A stretch of 9,325 nucleotides of DNA from Bacteroidota bacterium (GTDB taxonomy: Bacteria; Bacteroidota; Bacteroidia; Chitinophagales; Chitinophagaceae), in NCBI GenBank assembly GCA_021780705.1, contig JAJXYG010000177.1:1-9325 (forward strand). Reading direction: 5' to 3'. Below the pieces are notes generated by a model, which was not told the origin of the DNA, searched no databases, and worked only from the letters and a program-made list of their open reading frames with translations. The translations under genes and the position numbers were made by a program. Positions 1 through 7,460 of this stretch are shown here, in pieces (the first letter of the stretch is position 1; each line of letters opens with the position of its first letter).

Positions 1-1696
1 GAAGGACGAGCACAGAATCTGTCTGGCATATCGTGGAATCCGGGGGCATACTCAGTGATACGTTATTTACCACATTTACCAGTACCGGCATGGAGGCAAA
101 GCAGCCAGGCGCCTGGGTCAGGGTAGCCGTATAGGTGGTTGTCACCTTCGGACTCACCAGGGGTGAAAAGCTGCTGGGATTGTTCATATTGTAATTGGGC
201 GTCCACGATATCGTGCCGGTAGCCCCCCAGGCCTGCAATTGCAGGGTATCAACCGAACATATCAGGGTGTCATTGGTGACATGAAACTGCGGCTTGGAGA
301 GGATATTGATCGTATCCGGTATGACCTTCTGGCAACCTTTGGAATTGGTTACAGTTAGCGAGATCGGATAAGTCCCGGGTGTCGAATAGGTATACGATGG
401 ATTCTGCAGGCGGGACGTATCTCCCTTGTTCGTTGGGTCCCCAAAATTCCACAACCAGGAATTGACCAGTCCATAACGCGTTTTAGTGGTATCGGTGAAT
501 AGCACCGGGTTATTGACGCAGTTTGCCGAAGAGGTAAATCCCGCAAAAAATCCGGGATACACCTTCTGGATTTGGGTCGCTGAATCCGAGCACTGCTGGC
601 CGCGGTTTACGACCAGTTTGTATACAAAGCTTCCGGTATCAGTGTACACATGAACCGGGGATGGCAGGGTGGAGGTGTCCAGGCTTCCGCTGGCAGGGTC
701 GCCGAAATTCCAATAGTAGGTCTGGTTGAGTGGGGAATTGTTGGAATTGGAGAAGCTCACATTAAACCCATCACATGAAACGGGTTGAGGTACCAGCTGG
801 GCCCCTGCAAAATCACAGTCCGTGACATTGACGATAAAGTCTTTCCGATGCTCCGATACAAATACCCCATTGCGGTAGGCAGTTACCGCGACGCATACCA
901 CGTATTTTCCAACATCAGGAGCGATTCCACTTATGATCCCGGTGTTGGGATCTATGGAAGCCTGGTTTCCCAAGGGGGCACTGAAAGTGAAACCATTTAT
1001 ATAAGCAACCGGGCGGTATGGGGGCTGGCTCGGATTGGCATTGCCGGCATTGGAAATCCCTCCACTGTTATAGGCGGGTGCAAAGGCATATACCAGGGAA
1101 TCCCCATCGGGATCCGTCGCACCAAACTTCAGCGTAAAATGACGGTGCCTGCATATGGCATCCACTGAGCTGGTAAATTGTGGAGAATTGTCATGGGTGC
1201 CTGGAATATTGCAGCTATAGGTAGCTCCGGTGGCTCCTACCGCAGATATGATATTAAATACGTTGGCCAGCGGATTGACCCGGCAACAAGTCTGGTAAGC
1301 TGCCGTATATCCCTTCGCATTATCAGGGAGTGTCACATTCAGGACAAACACTCCTACATGGTAATTGAGCAAGGGTGGATTGGTGATACAGGGAGGAAAA
1401 GCATCAACAGGCACAGCGTATTCGCTGCTTTTCAGGACATCGTAAGGCTGGCTTGGCCCCGGAAACTGATTTCCATTGTCATTATTGAAAATACCAATGA
1501 ATACGTCAGTGGGCATCTGGGCGCAATTGGTGCAGTTCTGGTCCCGGAAAAGCTTCAGGGTGATTATATAATTGCTCGTATTGGCAGTGGGCCCCGGACC
1601 CACATACTGATAGATCATTTCTCCCCCTACAATATGAGAAGCCAGACATGAAAGGGTCGGAAGGAACAGCATCCATATGAGCAGGATTTTTTTCAT
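1..1696 (-). CDS. Secreted PKD-repeat protein, adhesin-like, C-terminus cut by window edge
   Basis: The frame is open from an ATG at 1696 to the left edge, giving 565 residues without a stop, so the gene continues outside the window. Residues 1-20 (MKKILLIWML and on) form a type I signal peptide with likely cleavage near LAS/HIVGGE; SHIVGGE after the signal is a hallmark of large Bacteroidota surface proteins. Residues 55-182 hold several cysteines (NCTNC at 54-58, TCC at 136-138), which suggests disulfides. Residues 190-272 resemble an Ig-like/cadherin-like domain (ATDPDGDSLVY, then DPNTGIISG). Two PKD domains follow, with WNFGDP at 329-334 and 416-421. From 470 a further beta-sandwich repeat begins with DTLIC, and a second copy starts near 546 (DSTIC). 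Proteins of this build often end in a type IX sorting or gliding-motility C-terminal domain, but that end is not visible here. The role is probably surface adhesion or matrix, by inference. It lies 97 bases downstream of the hydrolase stop. Confidence 0.88.
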   Translation of the reverse strand, partial: MKKILLIWMLFLPTLSCLASHIVGGEMIYQYVGPGPTANTSNYIITLKLFRDQNCTNCAQMPTDVFIGIFNNDNGNQFPGPSQPYDVLKSSEYAVPVDAFPPCITNPPLLNYHVGVFVLNVTLPDNAKGYTAAYQTCCRVNPLANVFNIISAVGATGATYSCNIPGTHDNSPQFTSSVDAICRHRHFTLKFGATDPDGDSLVYAFAPAYNSGGISNAGNANPSQPPYRPVAYINGFTFSAPLGNQASIDPNTGIISGIAPDVGKYVVCVAVTAYRNGVFVSEHRKDFIVNVTDCDFAGAQLVPQPVSCDGFNVSFSNSNNSPLNQTYYWNFGDPASGSLDTSTLPSPVHVYTDTGSFVYKLVVNRGQQCSDSATQIQKVYPGFFAGFTSSANCVNNPVLFTDTTKTRYGLVNSWLWNFGDPTNKGDTSRLQNPSYTYSTPGTYPISLTVTNSKGCQKVIPDTINILSKPQFHVTNDTLICSVDTLQLQAWGATGTISWTPNYNMNNPSSFSPLVSPKVTTTYTATLTQAPGCFASMPVLVNVVNNVSLSMPPDSTICQTDSVLVL

Positions 1697-1706
1697 AATA
1701 GCAGGG

Positions 1707-1721
1707 AAATCTTAGAGATTT
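1707..1721. other. Short inverted repeat in the leader of the PKD gene
   Basis: AAATCT and AGATTT flank a 3-base centre, forming a perfect 6-bp inverted repeat that ends 11 bases before the ATG of the PKD gene. It could be a small leader hairpin or an operator, but it is A+T-rich and short enough to arise by chance. No convincing -33/-7 promoter was seen in 1697-1793. Confidence 0.25.
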
Positions 1722-1793
1722 TCGGAATTGAAATTACTCAAAAAAACTGGCTTTCTGCCCGTCTGGTTGGCTCAAGGGCGAAGGTTAGGGAGG

Positions 1794-2594
1794 TCAAAGG
1801 GTACCTAAAAATTCCAGCAGGAATGGCCCGGCTTCCGTTTCTTCCTCCCAAATCCCCATGTGCCCCGAACTTTCCAGGATACGGATATAGGAGATCCTGG
1901 GAATATGGCACTGTTTCAGGGAAATTTCCAGAGAAACGGCCTTGTCAAATTTACCAATCAGAAAAAGCACGGGTTTTTTGAAGGATTGGAGCACCTGGGT
2001 GCGGTCCGGCCTTTTCATCATTGCCTGGTAATACTGGATAAGTGCCTCCGGAGAGATGTCTCTGGAAAATTCCACAGCTTTATCGATCAGCCAGGGTCTT
2101 TGCTCCACCGTTTGGGAGGCAAACAAATTGGGAATGGAAGATTTAAGGAAGGGTTGCGCCCCATTTTTACCGATGAATTCAATGGCCCTTTGCCTGACTC
2201 CCTTTTTTTCTTCGTCATCCGCGTAAGCGGAAGAATGCACCAGGCCCAATCCGCTTAGCAGGTCGGGGTATAATTCGGCAAAGGCAAGGGCTATATATCC
2301 TCCCATGCTATGGCCCATCAGGCAAAAGGGTTGTTCATGACCAAGCCCTTCGTGCGCTGCGATCGCCTGAACCACTTCTGCATATTCTTTCATTCCGGGG
2401 GAGCCCTCGAGTAGTTCGGATTGCCCGCTTCCGGGAATATCCGGCAGGATCAGCCGGCATTCCTCCTGCAACAAGGGAACCATTCCGTCCCAGAACCGGT
2501 GGTCTTCTCCAAAGCCATGAAGCAGGATCACCGGTTTGCCTTTTCCTGCAGTGGCATAAAAAACCTTCCTCCCCATAATTTGGACTATACTCAT
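1794..2594 (-). CDS. Alpha/beta hydrolase, substrate unknown
   Basis: A 266-residue soluble protein without a signal peptide, of normal length for a single-domain alpha/beta hydrolase. The catalytic set is complete: the oxyanion-hole HGFG motif at 26-29, the nucleophile elbow GHSMGG with Ser96, the acid Asp217 in GKFD, and the base His245 in SSGHMG. DIPGSGQS at 52-59 is the usual loop after strand 4, and residues 125-200 form the cap. The closest general class is the esterase / BioH / MhpC-like group; the sequence does not reveal the substrate. The ATG overlaps the stop of the upstream Lnb-like gene (ATGA, 2591-2594), so the two are very likely co-transcribed and translationally coupled. A link to acyl-lipid or ester chemistry in the envelope is possible but is only inferred from this coupling. 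Confidence 0.93.
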   Translation of the reverse strand: MSIVQIMGRKVFYATAGKGKPVILLHGFGEDHRFWDGMVPLLQEECRLILPDIPGSGQSELLEGSPGMKEYAEVVQAIAAHEGLGHEQPFCLMGHSMGGYIALAFAELYPDLLSGLGLVHSSAYADDEEKKGVRQRAIEFIGKNGAQPFLKSSIPNLFASQTVEQRPWLIDKAVEFSRDISPEALIQYYQAMMKRPDRTQVLQSFKKPVLFLIGKFDKAVSLEISLKQCHIPRISYIRILESSGHMGIWEEETEAGPFLLEFLGTL

Positions 2595-3772
2595 AATGTA
2601 TTTTTGGGTGAAATGAATACCAGGCTCCTAAAAATCAGGATGGCTTCTATCGGGATTAGGGCAGTATTAAAATGTTGGGGTAAAAAGAACCATGCCAGCA
2701 GCAGCAGGATGCCAAAATAGCCGTATACCCGAAAATAACCCTTGTGAGGCTTTTTGGAAGAGTGGGCATAGAATGCGGCCCAAATATTGGTGGGCCAGGC
2801 CCAAAGCAGGTTGAAATTGTCGCGGCACATGGCATGGTCTGTCCCAAACCACATAAATAGCAATAGGATTCCCAAAAGGCCGGTCAAAAAGAAAAGCAAT
2901 CGGTCAAAACCCACCATAAATTTCCTGGCTACCCCTTTTTTTGAATAGCTCAGAAATACGGCGAGCGCCAAAAGCAGGCTAAATATAAAAATAGGGTCAG
3001 TGAGATAATCTTTGGTCACAACCGGTGGCTTGAAATAATATAGGGAATGGGTTTCCCTGACCAGGGGCTTGCCATCAAGGGTGGCGCTGTCAAGTGATTT
3101 CATGAGATAATCAGGGATGAACATGGCCTGACTTGTATTCATCACGGCATCGGTGGGGCTGCCCAGCAGCAGGTCGATACCCAGTTTGTCCCATTGTTTG
3201 TCATTATGGTCCAGGTATTCATAAATCAGGTCCCTGAAGGTCCTTTTGCCCTTGACCACCTTTTTAAATTTCAATGATTCTCCTGACACCTTGGCCAGTA
3301 AATCCCTGAGCCTTGTGGTGCAATTGTCAAAAAGAAAATCATACTTGTAGAAACGGTTTTGCGCCATCAGATTGGTCTGAAGGAACATCAATATATTATA
3401 TTTCTCAGGGCAGGTGAGATTGAGGACTTGCTCAGTGATCCCGCGCTGGTCGGTTTCAAAATCCTCCTTGAAAGATTCAAAATCTTCGGTGGAGAGGTAA
3501 TAAAGTAGTTTCCCCCGAACGAATTTTAAATAAAAATCCGGTTCATCAAAATTGAAGGTGCCGTAGTTGTAGACCACATCCATTTGGCTCACGCTATCGG
3601 TTACCCGAATGGCGCTGTGGCCGAAGGTGGAGTACAATTCTGAACCCGGGGTGCAGGTCAGGATGCTGATCCGGAGATGACAATTATTGTATTGAGCTGA
3701 GCCTGGTAATGGGACCAGGTAACACAGCAGCATAAAAATTCCCGCAACTCCAAATTTTTTAAGCATTCGCAT
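2591..3772 (-). CDS. lnb: Lnb-like (DUF4105) membrane protein, probable lipoprotein N-acyltransferase
   Basis: A 393-residue protein with a signal peptide (residues 1-26, MRMLKKFG to PGSA, cleaved before Q27), a periplasmic domain of about 230 residues and a membrane-bound C-terminal part. The periplasmic domain shows the family marks: LTCTPGSELYSTFGHSAIRV at 38-57, YNYGTFNF at 68-75, and DNCTTR at 149-154. Cys151 and His52 are the likely active-site pair, as in papain-like folds. Hydrophobic segments lie at about 257-276, 290-309, 348-364 and 369-387. TDHAMCRDNFNLLWAWP at 311-327 matches the conserved His/Asn loop of the C-terminal part. The family, formerly DUF4105, is now named after Lnb, reported in Bacteroides to N-acylate lipoproteins in place of Lnt; applying this function here is inference from family. 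A second in-frame ATG at 3766 is a possible start; the first gives a better charged n-region. It overlaps the downstream hydrolase gene by four bases. Confidence 0.9.
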   Translation of the reverse strand: MRMLKKFGVAGIFMLLCYLVPLPGSAQYNNCHLRISILTCTPGSELYSTFGHSAIRVTDSVSQMDVVYNYGTFNFDEPDFYLKFVRGKLLYYLSTEDFESFKEDFETDQRGITEQVLNLTCPEKYNILMFLQTNLMAQNRFYKYDFLFDNCTTRLRDLLAKVSGESLKFKKVVKGKRTFRDLIYEYLDHNDKQWDKLGIDLLLGSPTDAVMNTSQAMFIPDYLMKSLDSATLDGKPLVRETHSLYYFKPPVVTKDYLTDPIFIFSLLLALAVFLSYSKKGVARKFMVGFDRLLFFLTGLLGILLLFMWFGTDHAMCRDNFNLLWAWPTNIWAAFYAHSSKKPHKGYFRVYGYFGILLLLAWFFLPQHFNTALIPIEAILIFRSLVFISPKNTL

Positions 3773-3820
3773 GTGGTGTAGTTAAAAAGAATCGCATGTT
3801 ACGGTATAAAACCACTTGCC

Positions 3821-3830
3821 CTGCCGGCAG
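3821..3830. other. Perfect 10-bp palindrome CTGCCGGCAG
   Basis: It lies in the 95-base gap between the guaB stop (3868) and the lnb start (3772), 49 bases before the lnb ATG. It is unusually G+C-rich for an intergenic stretch. Read on the minus strand it can also form TGCC-loop-GGCA, but no T-run follows directly, so it is not a convincing terminator. An operator or chance are both possible. No TAnnTTTG element was found in this gap. Confidence 0.3.
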
Positions 3831-3867
3831 TATCCGGTTCGACTGTTTGGCGTCTCTCTCTGTTGGG

Positions 3868-5355
3868 TTACCTGCTATAATTGGGCGCTTCCTTGGTGAT
3901 TTCAATATCATGGGCATGGCTTTCTCTCATGCCGGCATTGGTGATTTGGATGAAGGTGGCTTCCTGCAGGGCGGAAATGTCTTTTGCTCCGCAATAGCCC
4001 ATTCCGGCTCTCAGGCCTCCGGTAAACTGGTGTACCACTTCGCTGAGGTATCCCTTGTAGGCGACTCGGCCTTCAATTCCTTCGGGAACGAATTTCTTCT
4101 TCTGGTCCTCACCGTTCTGGAAATACCGGTCGCTGCTTCCCTGGGCCATGGCCCCCAGAGAGCCCATTCCGCGGTATTGTTTGAATTTACGTCCTTCAAA
4201 TATGATGGTCTCACCCGGACTCTCTTCAGTACCGGCAAATACCCCGCCCATCATGACGCAGTGTGCGCCGGACGCAATGGCTTTCACCATGTCGCCAGTG
4301 TAGCGGATCCCTCCGTCGGCAATGATTCCAACCTTCTTGTTCTTGAGTGCGGCAGAAACTTCCAGGAGGGCCGTAATCTGCGGTACCCCGGCTCCTGCGA
4401 CAATTCGGGTAGTACAAATGGAACCCGGACCGATGCCGACTTTTACTGCATCGGCTCCCGCTTCAGCCAGAGCCAGAGCACCCTGCCTGGTGGCAATATT
4501 ACCGGCGATTACGTCCAGACCCTTGAATTCTTTCTTAATTTTTTTCAGTGCATTGATCACTCCCGCAGTATGTCCGTGGGCACTGTCGAGGCAGATGATA
4601 TCCACCCCTACCTGTTTAAGAGCATATACCCGGTCGGTCAGGTCTTTGGTAATTCCCACCCCAGCGCCAACCAGCAGCCTTCCATAGGAATCTTTGGTGG
4701 CATTGGGCTTGCTTTGGAGTTGCAGGATGTCGCGGTAGGTGATGAGACCTTTGAGGATTCCTGCCTTGTTGACTACGGGCAGTTTTTCAATCTTGTATTT
4801 CCTGAGGATTGTTTGTGCTTTTTTCATATCCGTTCCTTCAGGGGCGGTAATCAGGTTGTCACGGGTCATCAGTTCGCTTACTTTCCGGGAGAGATTGTCT
4901 TCAAACCTGAGATCCCGGTTGGTGAGGATCCCCACCAGCTTCCCGGAATTCTCTACAATTGGGATCCCCCCGATCCTGTTTTCCTTCATCAGTTTCAGGG
5001 CATCTCCCATGGTAGCTTCGATACTGAGAGTTACGGGGTCCAAAATCAGCCCGCTTTCGCTGCGCTTTACCTTTCGGACTTGGGAGGCCTGGTCTTCAAT
5101 GCTCATGTTTTTGTGCAGGATTCCTAATCCTCCTTCGCGTGCCAGTGCTATTGCCAGGCTGGCTTCGGTGACGGTATCCATTGCGGCGCTGAGCATCGGA
5201 ATATTCAGTGAAAGGGAACGGGTAAGTACCGTTTTAATATTAACATCCCTGGGAAGTACCTCACTATAAGAGGGAACCAGCAGGACATCATCGAAGGTCA
5301 GGCCTTCACCGAAAATTTTTTTGGAAGCTTTGGGAGTGTTGTTTATTGTAGCCAT
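3868..5355 (-). CDS. guaB: Inosine-5'-monophosphate dehydrogenase
   Basis: A 495-residue cytosolic enzyme that oxidises IMP to XMP with NAD+, the committed step to guanine nucleotides. Family motifs are complete: [20 protein letters not shown] near the N-terminus, two CBS domains at about 105-225 (the Bateman module, sensing ATP/GTP in the family), DSAHGH at 257-262, the active-site loop [10 protein letters not shown] with Cys314, DGGIRYTGD at 347-355, the [10 protein letters not shown] segment at 394-403 and the catalytic-flap SSDRYF with Arg410. Length is normal. I chose the ATG at 5355 (MATINNTP); a TTG two codons upstream is in frame but sits inside the -7 promoter element. The gene probably stands alone: its own promoter lies directly upstream, the PorE-like gene ends 73 bases before it, and a 95-base gap follows. 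It is the best-conserved gene of the window. Confidence 0.98.
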   Translation of the reverse strand: MATINNTPKASKKIFGEGLTFDDVLLVPSYSEVLPRDVNIKTVLTRSLSLNIPMLSAAMDTVTEASLAIALAREGGLGILHKNMSIEDQASQVRKVKRSESGLILDPVTLSIEATMGDALKLMKENRIGGIPIVENSGKLVGILTNRDLRFEDNLSRKVSELMTRDNLITAPEGTDMKKAQTILRKYKIEKLPVVNKAGILKGLITYRDILQLQSKPNATKDSYGRLLVGAGVGITKDLTDRVYALKQVGVDIICLDSAHGHTAGVINALKKIKKEFKGLDVIAGNIATRQGALALAEAGADAVKVGIGPGSICTTRIVAGAGVPQITALLEVSAALKNKKVGIIADGGIRYTGDMVKAIASGAHCVMMGGVFAGTEESPGETIIFEGRKFKQYRGMGSLGAMAQGSSDRYFQNGEDQKKKFVPEGIEGRVAYKGYLSEVVHQFTGGLRAGMGYCGAKDISALQEATFIQITNAGMRESHAHDIEITKEAPNYSR

Positions 5356-5358
5356 GTG

Positions 5359-5390
5359 CAAAAATAAGCGGGCTCAGCCATTTGGCAAAA
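5359..5390 (-). promoter_or_regulatory. Bacteroidota-type promoter of guaB
   Basis: On the minus strand TTTTG (5390-5386) is followed after 19 bases by TATTTTTG (5366-5359), an exact TAnnTTTG -7 element, with the -33 TTTG at the spacing usual for the Bacteroidota primary sigma factor. Only three bases (CAC) separate the -7 element from the guaB ATG, so transcription would start at or next to the start codon. The spacer holds GCCA-TT-TGGC (5377-5386), a possible operator half-site pair or chance. Confidence 0.65.
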
Positions 5391-5428
5391 CCTCTTTACC
5401 ATGGAGCTCTGGATACCCTTCAGGCACC

Positions 5429-7342
5429 CTATTTCACGGAAATGATCTTCAGTTCGGTCCGGCGGTTCAGGGCCCTACCTTCTTCTGAAGAATTATCCGC
5501 AACCGGGTTGGCTTCCCCGAGCCCTTCAAAGCTAAGCCGGTCATTGGCAATCCCTTTACTGAGCAGGTAATTGACGACAGATATAGCCCGGCCTTTGGAA
5601 AGTACCAGGTTGTCGGCAGGTTTACCCACATTGTCGGTGTAGCCGGTAATACGGATCTTGATGCCGGGATTTTCCTGCATGAGGGCCACCACCCGGTCCA
5701 GTTCGGCAATAGACTCCGGATTCAGGGCAGTTCTTTTGGTATCAAAGAATACATTTTTCAGGACTATATGTGCGTTGGCTTCAATAGGTTGAAGCGGGAT
5801 GTCAGCTGTGAAGGTGGAATCAGGATTGGTGGTGCCTAGATTGTAATTCTGGGAATAAAACAGATATCCCTTTCGGTGGACATTGAAAGCATAGTCCTTT
5901 CCGACAGGCAGGGTCACTAGGTAATGGCCTTCTTCATCAGTCTGGAGCCTGCTCACTACTGTGCCGCTTTGGATATCGGTGAGTTCTACCGTACAGGGCA
6001 GGCCTAAATGAGTTTTTGCATCATATACCTGTCCCTTAACCCACAGTGTTCTGAGTGGGCGGATGTCCTTTCGCAATTGGAAGGTGTATATATCAAGTCC
6101 TCCCTTGGAATCACTTCGGTCACTGGAGTAATAAGCAGTGGTTCCGTCAGAAGCCACTACCAGGGAGCCTTCATCATCGATGGTATTAATGGGATAGCCC
6201 AGGTTCTCAGGGGTACTCCATTTTCCATTCGGCAATTTATGGGTCACAAAGAGGTCAGGCTTATTGCTATAGCCCGGAAGTCCGGTGGAATTGAAATAGA
6301 GGGTCTGGTTGTCCGCATGGATGAAGGGGGTGCTCTCATCGCCCGCGGTATTGATCTGGGGACCCAGGTTTTCGGGGGGACCCCAACTTCCATCGGGCTC
6401 CCGGTGGCTTACCCATATGTCCTTGCCCCCGTATCCTCCGGGCCGGTTGCTGCTAAAGTACAGATCTCGTTTGTCCGGAGACAGGGAGGGAGTGGATTCC
6501 CAAAATTCGGTATTGATCTCAGGGCCCAGATTTTGGGGTTCACTCCAGCCTTTGGGGGTAAGAAAGGAAATGTAGAGGTCGCAGCTGCCATAGCCTCTGG
6601 GAAAATTACAACCGGTGAAGATGAGCCATTTTCCATCCTGGGAAATGTTCTGGCCCCCTTCGTTGAAGGTGGGCGTATTGATCAGGCCGGGAAGGGGGTA
6701 GGCCTTCCCCCAGACACTGTCGTCGGAAAGATCACTTTCATAGATATCCTCGTTGCCCGAAATCCGCCGGGTAAAAAACAGTTTTTTTCTATCGACGGTA
6801 ATGGAAGGAAAATATTCCAGGTTGGCAGAATTGATGCTGTCACCGAGGTTTTCCGGTTTGAAGATATAGCCATTATCTGGATGGGTCTCAGCATAATGAA
6901 TGGCAAATTCATAGGTCCCTTTCCTGAAGGCACCCGCCAGTTTGCTCCTTTCATTCAGGCCAGGGATTGCCAGGAATTTATTGACTGCGGCCAGGGCGTC
7001 TGAAAACCGGCCCATTCCAGCCAGTGAGATTGAATAAGGAAGCAGGTAATAGTCCGAATAGACCGAATCCAGGGCAAATGCTTTTTCAAAATTCAGGGCG
7101 GACTGGCCATACTCTTTCATATCTCCATGGATTCCAGCAAGCGACAGGTAGGCATCCACAAACCTTGGTTCAATTTTCAGGGCTTGCTGGATCATGTCAA
7201 TCGCCTCGGGATAATCCCCGTCTCTGGCTTTTTCAATTGCAGTATTATAGATGCGATTGGCCTTTTGGTCCACTTTGGCGGGATCATACCACTGGGAAAA
7301 GCTTTTGACGGATAGGCTGGCGAAAATGCCAATTAGTAACAT
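5429..7342 (-). CDS. PorE-like OmpA-family protein (TPR, PD40 propeller, carboxypeptidase-regulatory domain, OmpA)
   Basis: From the ATG at 7342 the protein has 637 residues. A hydrophobic signal (MLLIGIFASLSVKSFSQ) is cleaved probably after SFS. TPR-type helices follow at about 30-145 (ARDGDYPEAIDMIQQALKIEP). At 177-421 there are five PD40 propeller blades, with consensus like SPDKRDLYFSSNRPGGYGGKD and spacer NLGPxINT. A carboxypeptidase-regulatory beta-sandwich spans about 433-510. An OmpA peptidoglycan-binding domain ends the protein at 525-637, with TGYTDNVG (Asp570) and LSKGRA (Arg585) as the diaminopimelate-binding pair. This domain order equals that of PorE of the P. gingivalis type IX secretion system, which links the secretion complex to peptidoglycan, but PorE is a lipoprotein and no lipobox cysteine is seen here. 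Many Bacteroidota carry several such paralogues, so a type IX role is only possible. GTG at 7357 would add an arginine to the signal n-region and is an alternative start; a TTG at 7414 is less likely. Confidence 0.92.
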   Translation of the reverse strand: MLLIGIFASLSVKSFSQWYDPAKVDQKANRIYNTAIEKARDGDYPEAIDMIQQALKIEPRFVDAYLSLAGIHGDMKEYGQSALNFEKAFALDSVYSDYYLLPYSISLAGMGRFSDALAAVNKFLAIPGLNERSKLAGAFRKGTYEFAIHYAETHPDNGYIFKPENLGDSINSANLEYFPSITVDRKKLFFTRRISGNEDIYESDLSDDSVWGKAYPLPGLINTPTFNEGGQNISQDGKWLIFTGCNFPRGYGSCDLYISFLTPKGWSEPQNLGPEINTEFWESTPSLSPDKRDLYFSSNRPGGYGGKDIWVSHREPDGSWGPPENLGPQINTAGDESTPFIHADNQTLYFNSTGLPGYSNKPDLFVTHKLPNGKWSTPENLGYPINTIDDEGSLVVASDGTTAYYSSDRSDSKGGLDIYTFQLRKDIRPLRTLWVKGQVYDAKTHLGLPCTVELTDIQSGTVVSRLQTDEEGHYLVTLPVGKDYAFNVHRKGYLFYSQNYNLGTTNPDSTFTADIPLQPIEANAHIVLKNVFFDTKRTALNPESIAELDRVVALMQENPGIKIRITGYTDNVGKPADNLVLSKGRAISVVNYLLSKGIANDRLSFEGLGEANPVADNSSEEGRALNRRTELKIISVK

Positions 7343-7383
7343 GTTTCTTAATAACACAGAGACGGGTTTTATTTGGGGAATGA

Positions 7384-7414
7384 TAAAAGTAGGAAGATTT
7401 CTCAATTGATTCAA
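7384..7414 (-). promoter_or_regulatory. Possible promoter of the PorE-like OmpA gene
   Basis: TTG (7414-7412), 20 bases, then TACTTTTA (7391-7384) on the minus strand, one base off TAnnTTTG. It would start transcription some 30-40 bases before the ATG at 7342, which fits that start and argues against the TTG at 7414. The match is modest. Confidence 0.3.
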
Positions 7415-7460
7415 TCCCTTGAGTAAGGTTTAGCTTATTTGAGTTCGGAAAATTCTTTTA

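Noticed and set aside
785..1651. Two plus-strand open frames (785-1168 and 1178-1651) that look like genes in an otherwise empty region
   Set aside because: The minus strand carries one uninterrupted frame of 565 codons through the same bases, with signal peptide and PKD motifs; the plus-strand frames are its shadows.
1640..1696. Lipobox in the PKD protein signal peptide (LPTLSC)
   Set aside because: Position -3 to the cysteine is threonine rather than leucine or valine, and the SHIVGGE start typical of mature surface proteins follows a good type I cleavage site four residues later.
1740..1759. Candidate terminator after the hydrolase gene: seven T on the minus strand behind a small stem
   Set aside because: The stem is only three pairs (GGC/GCC around a 5-base loop) and is separated from the T-run by a non-paired AG; too weak to call.
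3796..5127. Long open frame of 443 codons on the plus strand, antisense to guaB
   Set aside because: It covers a strongly conserved guaB gene, its translation shows no domain, and long antisense frames are common opposite genes with biased codon use.
5368..5399. Imperfect hairpin GGTAAA/TTTGCC upstream of guaB as a terminator of the OmpA gene
   Set aside because: It contains a G-T pair, is not followed by a T-run, and overlaps the -33 element of the guaB promoter.
6008..7003. Open frame of 331 codons on the plus strand, antisense to the OmpA-family gene
   Set aside because: Its translation has no recognisable motif, while the minus strand here encodes clear PD40 blades and TPR helices.
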